Positions 57,109 through 64,000 of a stretch of 64,000 nt of DNA are shown piece by piece. Every line of letters begins with the position of its first letter. The stretch's first letter is position 1. Source of the stretch: Arthrobacter sp. ov407 (GTDB lineage Bacteria; Actinomycetota; Actinomycetes; Actinomycetales; Micrococcaceae); the NCBI RefSeq assembly GCF_900102895.1, contig NZ_FNGD01000005.1, positions 124,001-188,000 on the forward strand. Reading direction: 5' to 3'. The notes under the pieces are model-generated. The model was not told the DNA's origin. It did not search any database and saw only the letters and a list, made by a program, of their open reading frames with translations. The position numbers were made by a program, and so were the translations under genes.

Positions 57109-57187
57109 TGGACTAGATAGTCCAACTTATCGCACCTCGTCGGTGCAATGCGAACAGAAAGGTGTCATAATTGGACTATATAGTTCT
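57109..57187. promoter_or_regulatory. Two TetR-type operators in a divergent region
   Basis: TGGACTAGATAGTCCA (57109-57124) is a perfect copy of the 16-bp site. TGGACTATATAGTTCT (57172-57187) is a second one. They lie between the minus-strand GNAT (start 57048) and plus-strand GNAT (start 57238), one for each promoter. Confidence 0.75.
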
Positions 57188-57237
57188 ATTCCGAGCTACA
57201 CGAATGCTCGGCTCACCCACACATTGGAGGGGACCCG

Positions 57238-57606
57238 ATGAGCAGTGAACAACTCGTGTCGGTATCTGAGAAGCTGATCGATGACATTGATCAAGGCCGC
57301 TTTGAGCTCTACCGCGACGGCGAACTAGTCGGCTGGCTATACCGCAACCACCTGAAGCCCAACCGGTACGCCCTAGTTCACACCGAGGTGGCGCTGAGTC
57401 ACCAACATCAGGGCGTGGCCGGCGCGATGGTGCGGCGAGTGCTCGACGAGATCCGCGCGCGTGAGGGCACGATCACCGTAATCTGCCCTTTTGTGGCCGA
57501 CTACCTTTCTCGAACGACCGCATATGCCGATCTGATCGATGCACGGCATCCGGGTTACGCCGCGCGTGCTGCTGCCGAGTCAGCACGCGCGAAGGGCAAT
57601 GACTGA
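57238..57606 (+). CDS. Small GNAT acetyltransferase (PF14542 type)
   Basis: The 122-residue protein has the complete PF14542 core: [20 protein letters not shown], then [20 protein letters not shown] and [20 protein letters not shown]. It has no extensions. The ATG at 57238 follows GGAGGGGACCCG. It overlaps the lipoamide dehydrogenase-like gene by eight bases, so the two are coupled. A main-type operator is 50 bases upstream. Confidence 0.87.
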   Translation: MSSEQLVSVSEKLIDDIDQGRFELYRDGELVGWLYRNHLKPNRYALVHTEVALSHQHQGVAGAMVRRVLDEIRAREGTITVICPFVADYLSRTTAYADLIDARHPGYAARAAAESARAKGND

Positions 57607-59017
57607 GACCCCGATGCCCCGCGTGCCCAACTTCGATGTCCTCGTCCTCGGTGCAGGCCCCGGTGGCTACGTCGCCGCCATCCGCGCCGCGCAACTCGGC
57701 AAGTCGGTCGCCGTCGTGGAGGAAAAGTATTGGGGCGGCGTTTGCCTCAATATCGGCTGTATTCCGTCGAAGGCGCTGCTGCGCAATGCGGAAATCGCGC
57801 ACATCATCACCCACGAGAAGAACACCTTCGGTATCACGGGTGATGCGACCATGGATTTCGGTGTGACCCACAAGCGCAGCCGCAGCGTCGCTGAGGCAAG
57901 CGCCAAGGGCGTGCATTATCTGATGAAGAAGAACAAGATCACGGAGATCGATGGTTGGGGCACGCTCGCCGGGCCCAAGTCGATCGACGTCTCCAAGGAC
58001 TCTCAGACCTCGTCCTACACGTTCGACACCTTGATCCTCGCCGTAGGTGCCACGGTGCGGTTAGTTCCCGGTGTCACACTCTCGGAGAACGTCGTCACCT
58101 ATGAAGAACAGATCCTCTCTGACCGGCTGCCGAAGTCGATCATTATCGGCGGTTCGGGGGCGATCGGGGTGGAGTTCGCATATGTGCTCAAGAACTTCGG
58201 AGTCGACGTCACCATCGTGGAGTTCCTTGACCGAATGGTGCCGACTGAGGACGTCGATGTTTCCAAAGAGCTGCTCCGCGCCTACAAGAAGCTCGGCGTC
58301 AACGTGCTGCTCTCCACGGCGGTCAAGGTTGTCGAGGACACCGGCTCTGGTGTTCGCGTGACAGTTGCCCGGGCTACCGGCGGCGACGAGCAGGTGATCG
58401 AGGCCGACAAATTCCTCGCAGCCTTTGGTTTTGCGCCGCGTACACAGGGCTTCGGCCTGGAGAGGGCCGGAATCGCGCTCAACGACCGTGGTGCGGTCGC
58501 GGTTGATGCCCGCGGTCGCACCAACGTCGAGGGCGTCTATGCAATCGGTGACTGCACCGGCAAGTTGATGCTCGCTCACACCGCTGAGGCGATGGGTGTA
58601 GTCGCCGCTGAGACAATCGCCGGCGCGGAGACGATAGAGATCAACTTCGACATGATCCCGCGTGCGACGTTCTGCCAGCCACAGATCGCGTCCTTCGGAT
58701 ATTCCGAGGCCCAGGCGAAGGAGAAGGGATACGACGTCAAGGTCGCGCAGTTCCCATTCTCTGCCAACGGCAAGGCGCGTGGCATGGCGGAAGGCGTTGG
58801 ATTCGTCAAGGTCGTCGCGGACGCGACTCACAACGAGTTGCTCGGTGCGCACATGATCGGTCCGGAGGTCACCGAGCTTCTGCCGGCGTTCACACTAGCT
58901 CAGCAGTGGGACCTGACGGCGGACGAAATAAGCCGCAACATCTTCGCTCACCCGACGCTGTCGGAGGCGATGAAGGAAGCGGTCCACGGCATCGCCGGTC
59001 ACATGATCAACTTCTAG
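57599..59017 (+). CDS. lpdA: Dihydrolipoyl dehydrogenase-like flavoprotein (Lpd)
   Basis: The protein of about 472 residues is a disulfide flavoreductase: [20 protein letters not shown] for [23 protein letters not shown] with the redox pair Cxxxx[21 protein letters not shown] for NAD, and [20 protein letters not shown]. The C-terminal [19 protein letters not shown] has the His-Glu pair typical of lipoamide dehydrogenase. The start at ATG 57599 overlaps the GNAT gene; 57614 is an alternative. No 2-oxoacid dehydrogenase genes are near, so it may serve as a disulfide reductase in the stress regulon. Confidence 0.9.
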   Translation: MTETPMPRVPNFDVLVLGAGPGGYVAAIRAAQLGKSVAVVEEKYWGGVCLNIGCIPSKALLRNAEIAHIITHEKNTFGITGDATMDFGVTHKRSRSVAEASAKGVHYLMKKNKITEIDGWGTLAGPKSIDVSKDSQTSSYTFDTLILAVGATVRLVPGVTLSENVVTYEEQILSDRLPKSIIIGGSGAIGVEFAYVLKNFGVDVTIVEFLDRMVPTEDVDVSKELLRAYKKLGVNVLLSTAVKVVEDTGSGVRVTVARATGGDEQVIEADKFLAAFGFAPRTQGFGLERAGIALNDRGAVAVDARGRTNVEGVYAIGDCTGKLMLAHTAEAMGVVAAETIAGAETIEINFDMIPRATFCQPQIASFGYSEAQAKEKGYDVKVAQFPFSANGKARGMAEGVGFVKVVADATHNELLGAHMIGPEVTELLPAFTLAQQWDLTADEISRNIFAHPTLSEAMKEAVHGIAGHMINF

Positions 59018-59880
59018 CCGTCTACGCAACCAAGTCTGCTCGCAGGATCCGGGCGACTACTTTCGTGACGCTGTCATCGGAGCGGTGGGCGCGCATCAGC
59101 CCCGTGGTCCTCGAACCGGAACCAGGCCACGCGCATGCCAGTCTAGACTGCCCGGGCTTTTGCCCGTTTGGTCAGGGATTCTGCGCGGGTACGGGCGCCG
59201 GATCCCGCTGGAGGTGGTCCTGTGCGACGAGGGTGTCTTTGAGGTTTTGCGCGCGAGGACCGTTCATCCAGGGTTCGGTCCTGCCGCTGTTTCCGGACAT
59301 CACGGCCTGGGTGGGCTGGTTCAAAACACGGTTACGCCGTCGCACCAGTCCAAGGCAAGAATATTTCTTGCATTCAGCGCCATTCCCATTTCTGCACGAG
59401 ATCGTGGTGGAAAACGAACTCTTCCAGCGCTTTGGCATCGGGAAGGGCCAGAGGTGTCGGACCAGACTGCTGTGGAAGCGTTGAGCGGCGTGTTGATGCC
59501 ATCTGCTCACAGCGCCAGGCGGGGGCCGGCACCATCGGCCGGTCGCATGCCCGGATCGACATCGAGCTCCTGGAAGCGGCGTTAAACAGAACCCGCCCAG
59601 GCCCGCCCGGCCCTCGCCAACCCTGGGGATCGCTCGACCCTCTGCCAAGTCCTGGGTCCCGTTGTGGTCGGACGCGTTGACTTCCGAGAATGCTGTTATT
59701 TCGCTGAACAGTTCCTCCGCGTCGGCATGCGGCAACAGGCCGGGAGGGTGGCCGCCGGTGTTGGAGGTGCGTTCGATTCCCAGGGGTTACAGGCGAGCGA
59801 GCGGGAGACTTTCGGTCGAGGGTCGAAGTCTGGGGTCCACCCGCCAGCGGTGCGCCTGCTGGACGCGATCCTCGAGGCCG
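59018..59880. other. 860-bp stretch without a confident gene
   Basis: Open frames exist on both strands (for example 59172-59735, minus) but none shows a known domain, a ribosome site or convincing codon use. A small hairpin, CGGGC-TTTT-GCCCG, at 59154-59167 followed by a short T-rich run could be a terminator for the lpd transcript. The stretch separates the stress genes from the pentose/PTS genes and may be decayed mobile DNA. Confidence 0.4.
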
Positions 59881-61908
59881 TCAAGCGTCGAGTACATCCT
59901 TGGCGGCCTCAAGGATCGCGTCCAGGTGAATGCCCCGAAGGCGCATGATCTCGTCCCCTGAGCCGGACTCCCCGAATTCTTCGATCGATACGACGCGGCC
60001 GGCCGCTCCCACCCAGCGGTACCACGCATCTCCCCGGCCGGCCTCGATAGCGACCCGTGCGGTCAGTGATGCCGGGAGGACCTTTTCTCGGACGTTCTGG
60101 TCGAGTTCGCTGAACCATTCGACGCATGGCATCGAGACGACACGCGTGGCAATGCCTTCGCTCTCGAGGGCACGTGCGGCTTCGATGGCCAGGCCCACTT
60201 CGCTGCCGGTTGCGATGAGAGCGAGGTCGTTTCCTGCTCCGCTCTGCCACCGGACATACCCGCCGGACCTGGCATCGTGGTTAGTTGTGTTGTTGGAGGG
60301 CAGCACGGGTAGGTCTTGCCGGCTCAGCACCAGCGCCACGGGCCGGTCCGGTGTTGAAAGTAGGCGCTGCCAGACCGCCAGGACTTCCACTGAGTCCGCT
60401 GGGCGGACAACATCCAAACCGGGGACCGTCCGCAGCGATGCGATCTGCTCCACTGGTTGGTGTGTGGGTCCGTCTTCGCCCACTGCCACAGAGTCGTGGG
60501 TGAAGATGTAGATCACGCCGAGTCCCATGAGGGCCGCGAGTCGGATACTGGGACGCATGTAGTCGCTGAAGGCCAAATAGGTGGAGCCGAAGGGCCGCCA
60601 GGGTCCGTGCAGGGCGATACCGCTGAGTATTGCAGCCATTGCGTGTTCCCGGATGCCGAAGCGGATGTACCCGCCGCCGGGGTGTCGCGCGGAGAATGGT
60701 TCGCCCGGAACCGTGACGTTTGTGGAACCGCTGAGGTCGGCTGAACCACCCCAGAGTGCCACCTTCCCTTGGAGGGTGGCTATGACCGCGCCATTGGTCT
60801 TGCGGGTCGCGATCATGTCACCGGGTTCGCCCGTTGGAACTCCTGACAGCAGGTCGGGATTGGTTGTGCCTGAGCGGAAGGTCATCCATCGGTGAGCGGT
60901 TTCTGGGTGATCTGCAGCCCAGTCGTAGTACTGCCGGTCCCACTCTGTGTGCAGCGATGCTCCACGGGCGGAGGTTGCGCGTGTATGGTCCAGAAGTATT
61001 TCGTCGACGAGGTCTTCGAGACCGGCGTCTGCGCTGAACCCGAGTGCTTCTTTCACAAGCGCGAGCTCGTCCGGGCCAAATCCTCCGGAATGGGCTGCCG
61101 GAGTGCCGCCGAATTTTATTGAAGGGGACCCTATGACGGTCTTCACGGCAACGAGGGTGGGTTGCCCAGTCCGGTCGGTGGCTTTGCGGAGGACCGCCTC
61201 GATGCCGGCCAGGTCGGTGGCGTCGGTGACTTCGAGCACACGCCATCCGTAGGACGCATAGCGTGCGCGGACGTCTTCGGTAAATGTGCTGGCTGTGTCG
61301 GCGTCGATCGTGATGCCGTTGTCATCCCAGATCACCACCAGGTTATCCAGGCCGAGGGTGCCGGCAAGGCTCGAGGCCTCGGCCGAGACGCCCTCCTGAA
61401 GGCAGCCGTCTCCGGCTAAGGCCCAAATGGTGTGGTCCAGGATCGGGGAGCCTGGCGTGAACACGGCCTGCTCATGCAACGCGGCGATTGCCATGCCGAC
61501 AGCGGAAGCTAGTCCCTGGCCTAACGGGCCGGTGCTCATCTCAACTCCGACTGTGTGATGCAGTTCCGGATGTCCCGGCGTCTTGGATCCCAGTGAACGG
61601 CTCCCGGCGAGGTCGGCCAAGGTGAGTCCGTAGCCTGTGAAGAAAAGCTGGGTGTAAAGCAGGAGGCTCGCATGCCCAGCCGACAGAACGAAGCGGTCGC
61701 GTGCCGGCCAGCCGGGGTGACTAGGGGAGTGGCGGAGGACCCGGGAGAAAAGGACATGGGACAATGGCGCCAGTGCCATGGCGGTACCTGCGTGACCGTG
61801 GCCTTTTGTTTCCACGAGATGTGCTGCGATAGCTTGCGCGGCGGCGACGGCCCGCGCGTCCAGTTGGGCAGGGGACAATGGGAGAGTCGAAAGCTGGGCT
61901 CTAGTCAC
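59881..61908 (-). CDS. tkt: Transketolase
   Basis: The protein of about 675 residues is a full transketolase. HGHAGTAMALAPLSHVLFSR is the substrate-end motif, MSTGPLGQGLASAVGMAIAA and ALAGDGCLQEGVSAEASSLA bind thiamine diphosphate (GDG motif), and FIFTHDSVAVGEDGPTHQPV is the second-domain signature. It moves two-carbon units between sugar phosphates. I take the GTG at 61908; an upstream TTG at 61929 adds seven unlikely residues. It is divergent from a ROK regulator and near an ascorbate-type PTS, which suggests use of a pentose made from the PTS sugar. Confidence 0.92.
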   Translation of the reverse strand: MTRAQLSTLPLSPAQLDARAVAAAQAIAAHLVETKGHGHAGTAMALAPLSHVLFSRVLRHSPSHPGWPARDRFVLSAGHASLLLYTQLFFTGYGLTLADLAGSRSLGSKTPGHPELHHTVGVEMSTGPLGQGLASAVGMAIAALHEQAVFTPGSPILDHTIWALAGDGCLQEGVSAEASSLAGTLGLDNLVVIWDDNGITIDADTASTFTEDVRARYASYGWRVLEVTDATDLAGIEAVLRKATDRTGQPTLVAVKTVIGSPSIKFGGTPAAHSGGFGPDELALVKEALGFSADAGLEDLVDEILLDHTRATSARGASLHTEWDRQYYDWAADHPETAHRWMTFRSGTTNPDLLSGVPTGEPGDMIATRKTNGAVIATLQGKVALWGGSADLSGSTNVTVPGEPFSARHPGGGYIRFGIREHAMAAILSGIALHGPWRPFGSTYLAFSDYMRPSIRLAALMGLGVIYIFTHDSVAVGEDGPTHQPVEQIASLRTVPGLDVVRPADSVEVLAVWQRLLSTPDRPVALVLSRQDLPVLPSNNTTNHDARSGGYVRWQSGAGNDLALIATGSEVGLAIEAARALESEGIATRVVSMPCVEWFSELDQNVREKVLPASLTARVAIEAGRGDAWYRWVGAAGRVVSIEEFGESGSGDEIMRLRGIHLDAILEAAKDVLDA

Positions 61909-61921
61909 GCAGGTAACTTTG

Positions 61922-61935
61922 GTATACAAATATAC
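61922..61935. promoter_or_regulatory. Palindrome between transketolase and the ROK regulator
   Basis: GTATACAAATATAC contains inverted GTATA arms around a four-base centre. It overlaps the probable transketolase promoter on the minus strand and lies 60 bases ahead of the ROK gene, so it is a candidate ROK operator. Confidence 0.45.
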
Positions 61936-61996
61936 TTAAGTCAATGATTGCAGGGTGCCACCGTGGCAATTGGCCGGTGGCTGATGGAGAGGCAGT

Positions 61997-63157
61997 ATGG
62001 CTCAGGGGCTTTCGACTGGATCCGGCGTAGTACTGAGCCTCATTCGGTCCGGCAAGGCAACCACGCGCAATGACCTGATCGAAGCGCTCGGGTGGTCCCG
62101 CATCACGCTCGCCCGGCGACTCGATGAATTGCTTTCTTCATCCATCATCATCAGTGTGGGTCAGCTTGATTCCCGCGGTGGTCGGCCGCCCGAGACCTTT
62201 GCCGTTAATCCGCATGCGGGCTTGCTCCTGGCGGTCGATATCGGCGGATCCCATACACGCCTTGCTATCACCGATCTCGTATCCACGATGGTGAGTGTTG
62301 ATGAAGCGGATATCGGCTTGAGCGAAGGCCCTGCCGAAATTTTTGAGTGGGCCGGTCAGGTGTTCGACCACATGCTCCTGCGCCTTGGGAAGAGCCGACG
62401 TGACGTCGTGGGCATCGGCGTGGGAGTTCCCGGGCCTGTCGACGTCTCCTCCGGCCAGCTTGCCGGTCCGCAAATCGATCGCCAATGGGAGGGCATCCGC
62501 GTCCGCGAGTACTTCGCCGGACGCTACAATCATGCCGTCTTTGCCGTGGACCGTGACGTCAACATTATGGCTCTCGCCGAGGCGCGGCTGGGGTGGAGCG
62601 AATACAGGAATCTTGTCGTGGTCAAAGCCGGCATTGGTCTCGGTCTCGCGTTCGTACTTGATGGCTGTGTCCATCGGGGTGCGCGCGGCGGCGCCGGCGA
62701 CCTCAGCAGGCCGCGGCTGGACGGCGGGAGGCTGCAGCGTCTCGAGGCTGTCGCAAGCGGTGCCGTCATCCGGGACGAGCTGGTCGGTCGTGGCTACAAG
62801 GTGCGAACGAGTGCCGACATCGTCGAGTATGCCCGCAAGGGGGATGCAGTCACCCTTGGCCTCCTGGAAAGAACCGGCTCCATCATCGGTCAGACCATGG
62901 CCGACGTTGTCGGGCTCCTCAACCCAGAAGCGGTAATAGTCGGAGGGAACCTCGCGGAGGCCGGAGAGCCTTTTCTTTCGCCGATCCGGGAGGCCATCTT
63001 TAGCGGTGCGAGGAGTTTTGCAACCCAGGATCTCGTCGTGGAGCCGAGCCGTCTTGGCCATGCCGCAGGGGTGACGGGTGCATCGCTGATTGCCCAGGAT
63101 GCCCTCTTTGACCCAGACCGCATCAGCAGAATCACCCGGAGCGGCACTCAGGCCTGA
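61997..63157 (+). CDS. ROK-family transcriptional regulator
   Basis: The 386-residue protein has an N-terminal winged helix (TTRNDLIEALGWSRITLARR) and a ROK sugar-kinase-like domain with LLLAVDIGGSHTRLAITDLV for ATP/phosphate binding and VVGIGVGVPGPVDVSSGQLA. The usual zinc motif CxCGxxGCxE is missing: the stretch after RGARGGAGDLSRP goes straight to the conserved LEAVASG part. Regulators of this subtype sense sugars or sugar phosphates without the metal site. It is divergent from transketolase, and the PTS genes follow. Confidence 0.88.
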   Translation: MAQGLSTGSGVVLSLIRSGKATTRNDLIEALGWSRITLARRLDELLSSSIIISVGQLDSRGGRPPETFAVNPHAGLLLAVDIGGSHTRLAITDLVSTMVSVDEADIGLSEGPAEIFEWAGQVFDHMLLRLGKSRRDVVGIGVGVPGPVDVSSGQLAGPQIDRQWEGIRVREYFAGRYNHAVFAVDRDVNIMALAEARLGWSEYRNLVVVKAGIGLGLAFVLDGCVHRGARGGAGDLSRPRLDGGRLQRLEAVASGAVIRDELVGRGYKVRTSADIVEYARKGDAVTLGLLERTGSIIGQTMADVVGLLNPEAVIVGGNLAEAGEPFLSPIREAIFSGARSFATQDLVVEPSRLGHAAGVTGASLIAQDALFDPDRISRITRSGTQA

Positions 63158-63298
63158 AGCAAAAGGCCTCAGGGGCAGGGCGAATCGGTCGGCTGCGGCA
63201 TGACTTTTGATCATTTGTAGACATAAGGTCCGCCGCGACTGTAGCGTGTGTCACGCACATCGACTTGTGCGTACTCCCGTGACTGAAGGATTTCCACT

Positions 63299-63754
63299 GT
63301 GGCGTTGAACCTTGCCGAAGAACTGTCGTCCATCACCACCCGGGCGACGGCTGCTGACTGGAGAGCCGCCGTCCGTCTCGCCGGGGACGGTCTCGTGGCA
63401 GGCGGCGTAACCACCGACGCCTACACGGACGAAATGATTGCAGCGGTCGAAGCGCATGGACCTTACATTGTCATCGCTCCCGGCATTGCCCTCGCCCACG
63501 CCCGGCCCGCCGAATCGGTGCTCAAGGGTGGTCTGAGCTGGGTCAGCCTGGAAACGCCTGTTGAATTCGGGCACTCCTCGAATGACCCGGTGTCCCTTGT
63601 CATTGGACTGGCGGCAATTGACCACACGGCGCACATCGAAGTACTCAAGGCCGTCGCAGGGGTCCTTTCCGACAAGGAAGCCCGCGCAAAGCTCGAAGCA
63701 GCAACCTCCGACGATGAAGTCCGGGCCATCCTCAGCAGCCTGGCCGTCAAGTAG
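63299..63754 (+). CDS. PTS sugar transporter subunit IIA (ascorbate/mannitol type)
   Basis: The 151-residue protein is an EIIA of the PtsN/UlaC class. The phospho-accepting His is in APGIALAHARPAESVLKGGL (ALAHARP), and SWVSLETPVEFGHSSNDPVS follows as in UlaC. It takes a phosphate from HPr and hands it to EIIB. The start is a GTG at 63299, since no ATG lies before the conserved part. Next is the EIIB gene, 34 bases on. Confidence 0.9.
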   Translation: MALNLAEELSSITTRATAADWRAAVRLAGDGLVAGGVTTDAYTDEMIAAVEAHGPYIVIAPGIALAHARPAESVLKGGLSWVSLETPVEFGHSSNDPVSLVIGLAAIDHTAHIEVLKAVAGVLSDKEARAKLEAATSDDEVRAILSSLAVK

Positions 63755-63788
63755 TTTTCGTCATCATCCCTGGATTGAAAGGCACCCC

Positions 63789-64000
63789 ATGAAGATTGTC
63801 GCCGTGTGCGGAATGGGCATTGGAACTTCAGTGCTCCTGAAAATGAATGCAGAAAAAGTTCTTACAGCCCTCGGCATCGATGCCGACGTCGAAGCTGCCG
63901 ATATCGGCGTGGCGCGCGGAGCGGCGCAAACGGCGGACATTGTCCTCACGTCCGACGAGCTCGCTCCTGAGATCGGCGCAGTGCCGGCCCGTGTGATCAT
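63789..64000 (+). CDS. PTS sugar transporter subunit IIB (ascorbate type), 3' end outside window
   Basis: The visible 70 residues begin MKIVAVCGMGIGTSVLLKMN, with the phospho-accepting Cys at residue 7 in the CGMGIGTS loop, typical of the UlaB/lactose-type IIB fold. VEAADIGVARGAAQTADIVL continues the fold. It would pass the phosphate to a IIC permease, probably encoded next. The gene runs off the window. Confidence 0.9.
   Translation, partial: MKIVAVCGMGIGTSVLLKMNAEKVLTALGIDADVEAADIGVARGAAQTADIVLTSDELAPEIGAVPARVI

Noticed and set aside
59765..59800. GTTCGATTCCC resembling a tRNA T-loop
   Set aside because: The bases on each side cannot form a T-stem, and no acceptor or anticodon arm fits.
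1..64000. CRISPR array or rRNA genes
   Set aside because: No regularly spaced short repeats and no rRNA-like sequence were seen on reading through the window.

Overview
The window looks like a high-GC actinobacterium, most plausibly an Arthrobacter-type member of the Micrococcaceae. The evidence is GC-rich codon use, an Lsr2-type H-NS analogue, DUF5709 and DUF6510 families, GTG and TTG starts, and actinobacterial-style ABC, PTS and TetR systems. Taxonomy is inferred from gene content only. The many pseudogenes, duplicated segments and a resolvase remnant suggest a plasmid or an accessory island rather than core chromosome. I saw no rRNA, tRNA, CRISPR array or intact transposase.

Layout. 1-4.3 kb is gene debris: the end of a FAD-linked oxidase, a broken ABC ATPase, a broken TIR-domain defence-type gene, a broken lsr2, a small HNH nuclease-like gene and a 54-nt cruciform. 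4.4-9.5 kb holds a minus-strand set: EamA exporter, an XRE/B3-B4 fusion remnant, a zinc-free MDR oxidoreductase, an ECF41-type sigma factor, a small protein and an MFS exporter. 9.6-18 kb is a thiol and oxidative stress block: TetR regulators, a peroxiredoxin-like protein, an ECF sigma factor with a zinc-finger mini-protein, a ferritin-like protein, MsrB, MsrA, a molybdopterin enzyme with its reductase, and a decayed thioredoxin reductase. 18-31 kb and 35-37 kb contain repeated copies of a cassette of thioredoxin, AhpD-like protein, small GNAT (PF14542 type) and MDR oxidoreductase, mixed with RraA-like, SDR, EAL-domain, PH-domain, ketoglutarate-semialdehyde dehydrogenase and DoxX genes. 31-35 kb is a predicted 4-nitrobenzoate pathway: aromatic-acid transporter, TetR repressor, hydroxylaminobenzoate lyase and nitroreductase. 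37.8-45.1 kb has an FMN reductase, an NhaA-DsbA fusion and a TetR-controlled operon of AhpD-like, PEP mutase/isocitrate lyase-like, nitroreductase and YjbR proteins. 45.3-55.1 kb is a LacI-controlled pentose operon (kinase, RbsD, ABC importer, DeoC, two aldehyde dehydrogenase-like proteins), best read as deoxyribose or ribose catabolism. 55.3-59 kb has resolvase and TetR remnants, three GNATs and a lipoamide dehydrogenase-like flavoprotein. 59.9-64 kb has a transketolase, a divergent ROK regulator and the start of an ascorbate-type PTS.

How it fits together. The most interesting signal is regulatory. A 16-bp palindrome, consensus TGGACTANATAGTCCA, occurs seven times, in front of the TetR pair at 9.7-10.9 kb, the ECF sigma factor and ferritin-like gene near 12.8 kb, the divergent TetR/AhpD operon at 42.5 kb and the divergent GNAT/lipoamide dehydrogenase units at 57.1 kb. 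This points to one TetR-governed regulon of thiol-redox, quinone/nitro-reducing and acetyltransferase genes spread over almost 50 kb. A second set of four 56-nt boxes, with identical internal spacing, precedes the MDR and DUF5709 genes. A third, separate operator (TTAGGTTACA-9-TGTAACCTAA), overlapping the -35 box, marks the nitrobenzoate genes. Together the genes look like a mobile defence against electrophiles or reactive oxygen/chlorine species, possibly serving nitroaromatic metabolism. That combined role is inference.
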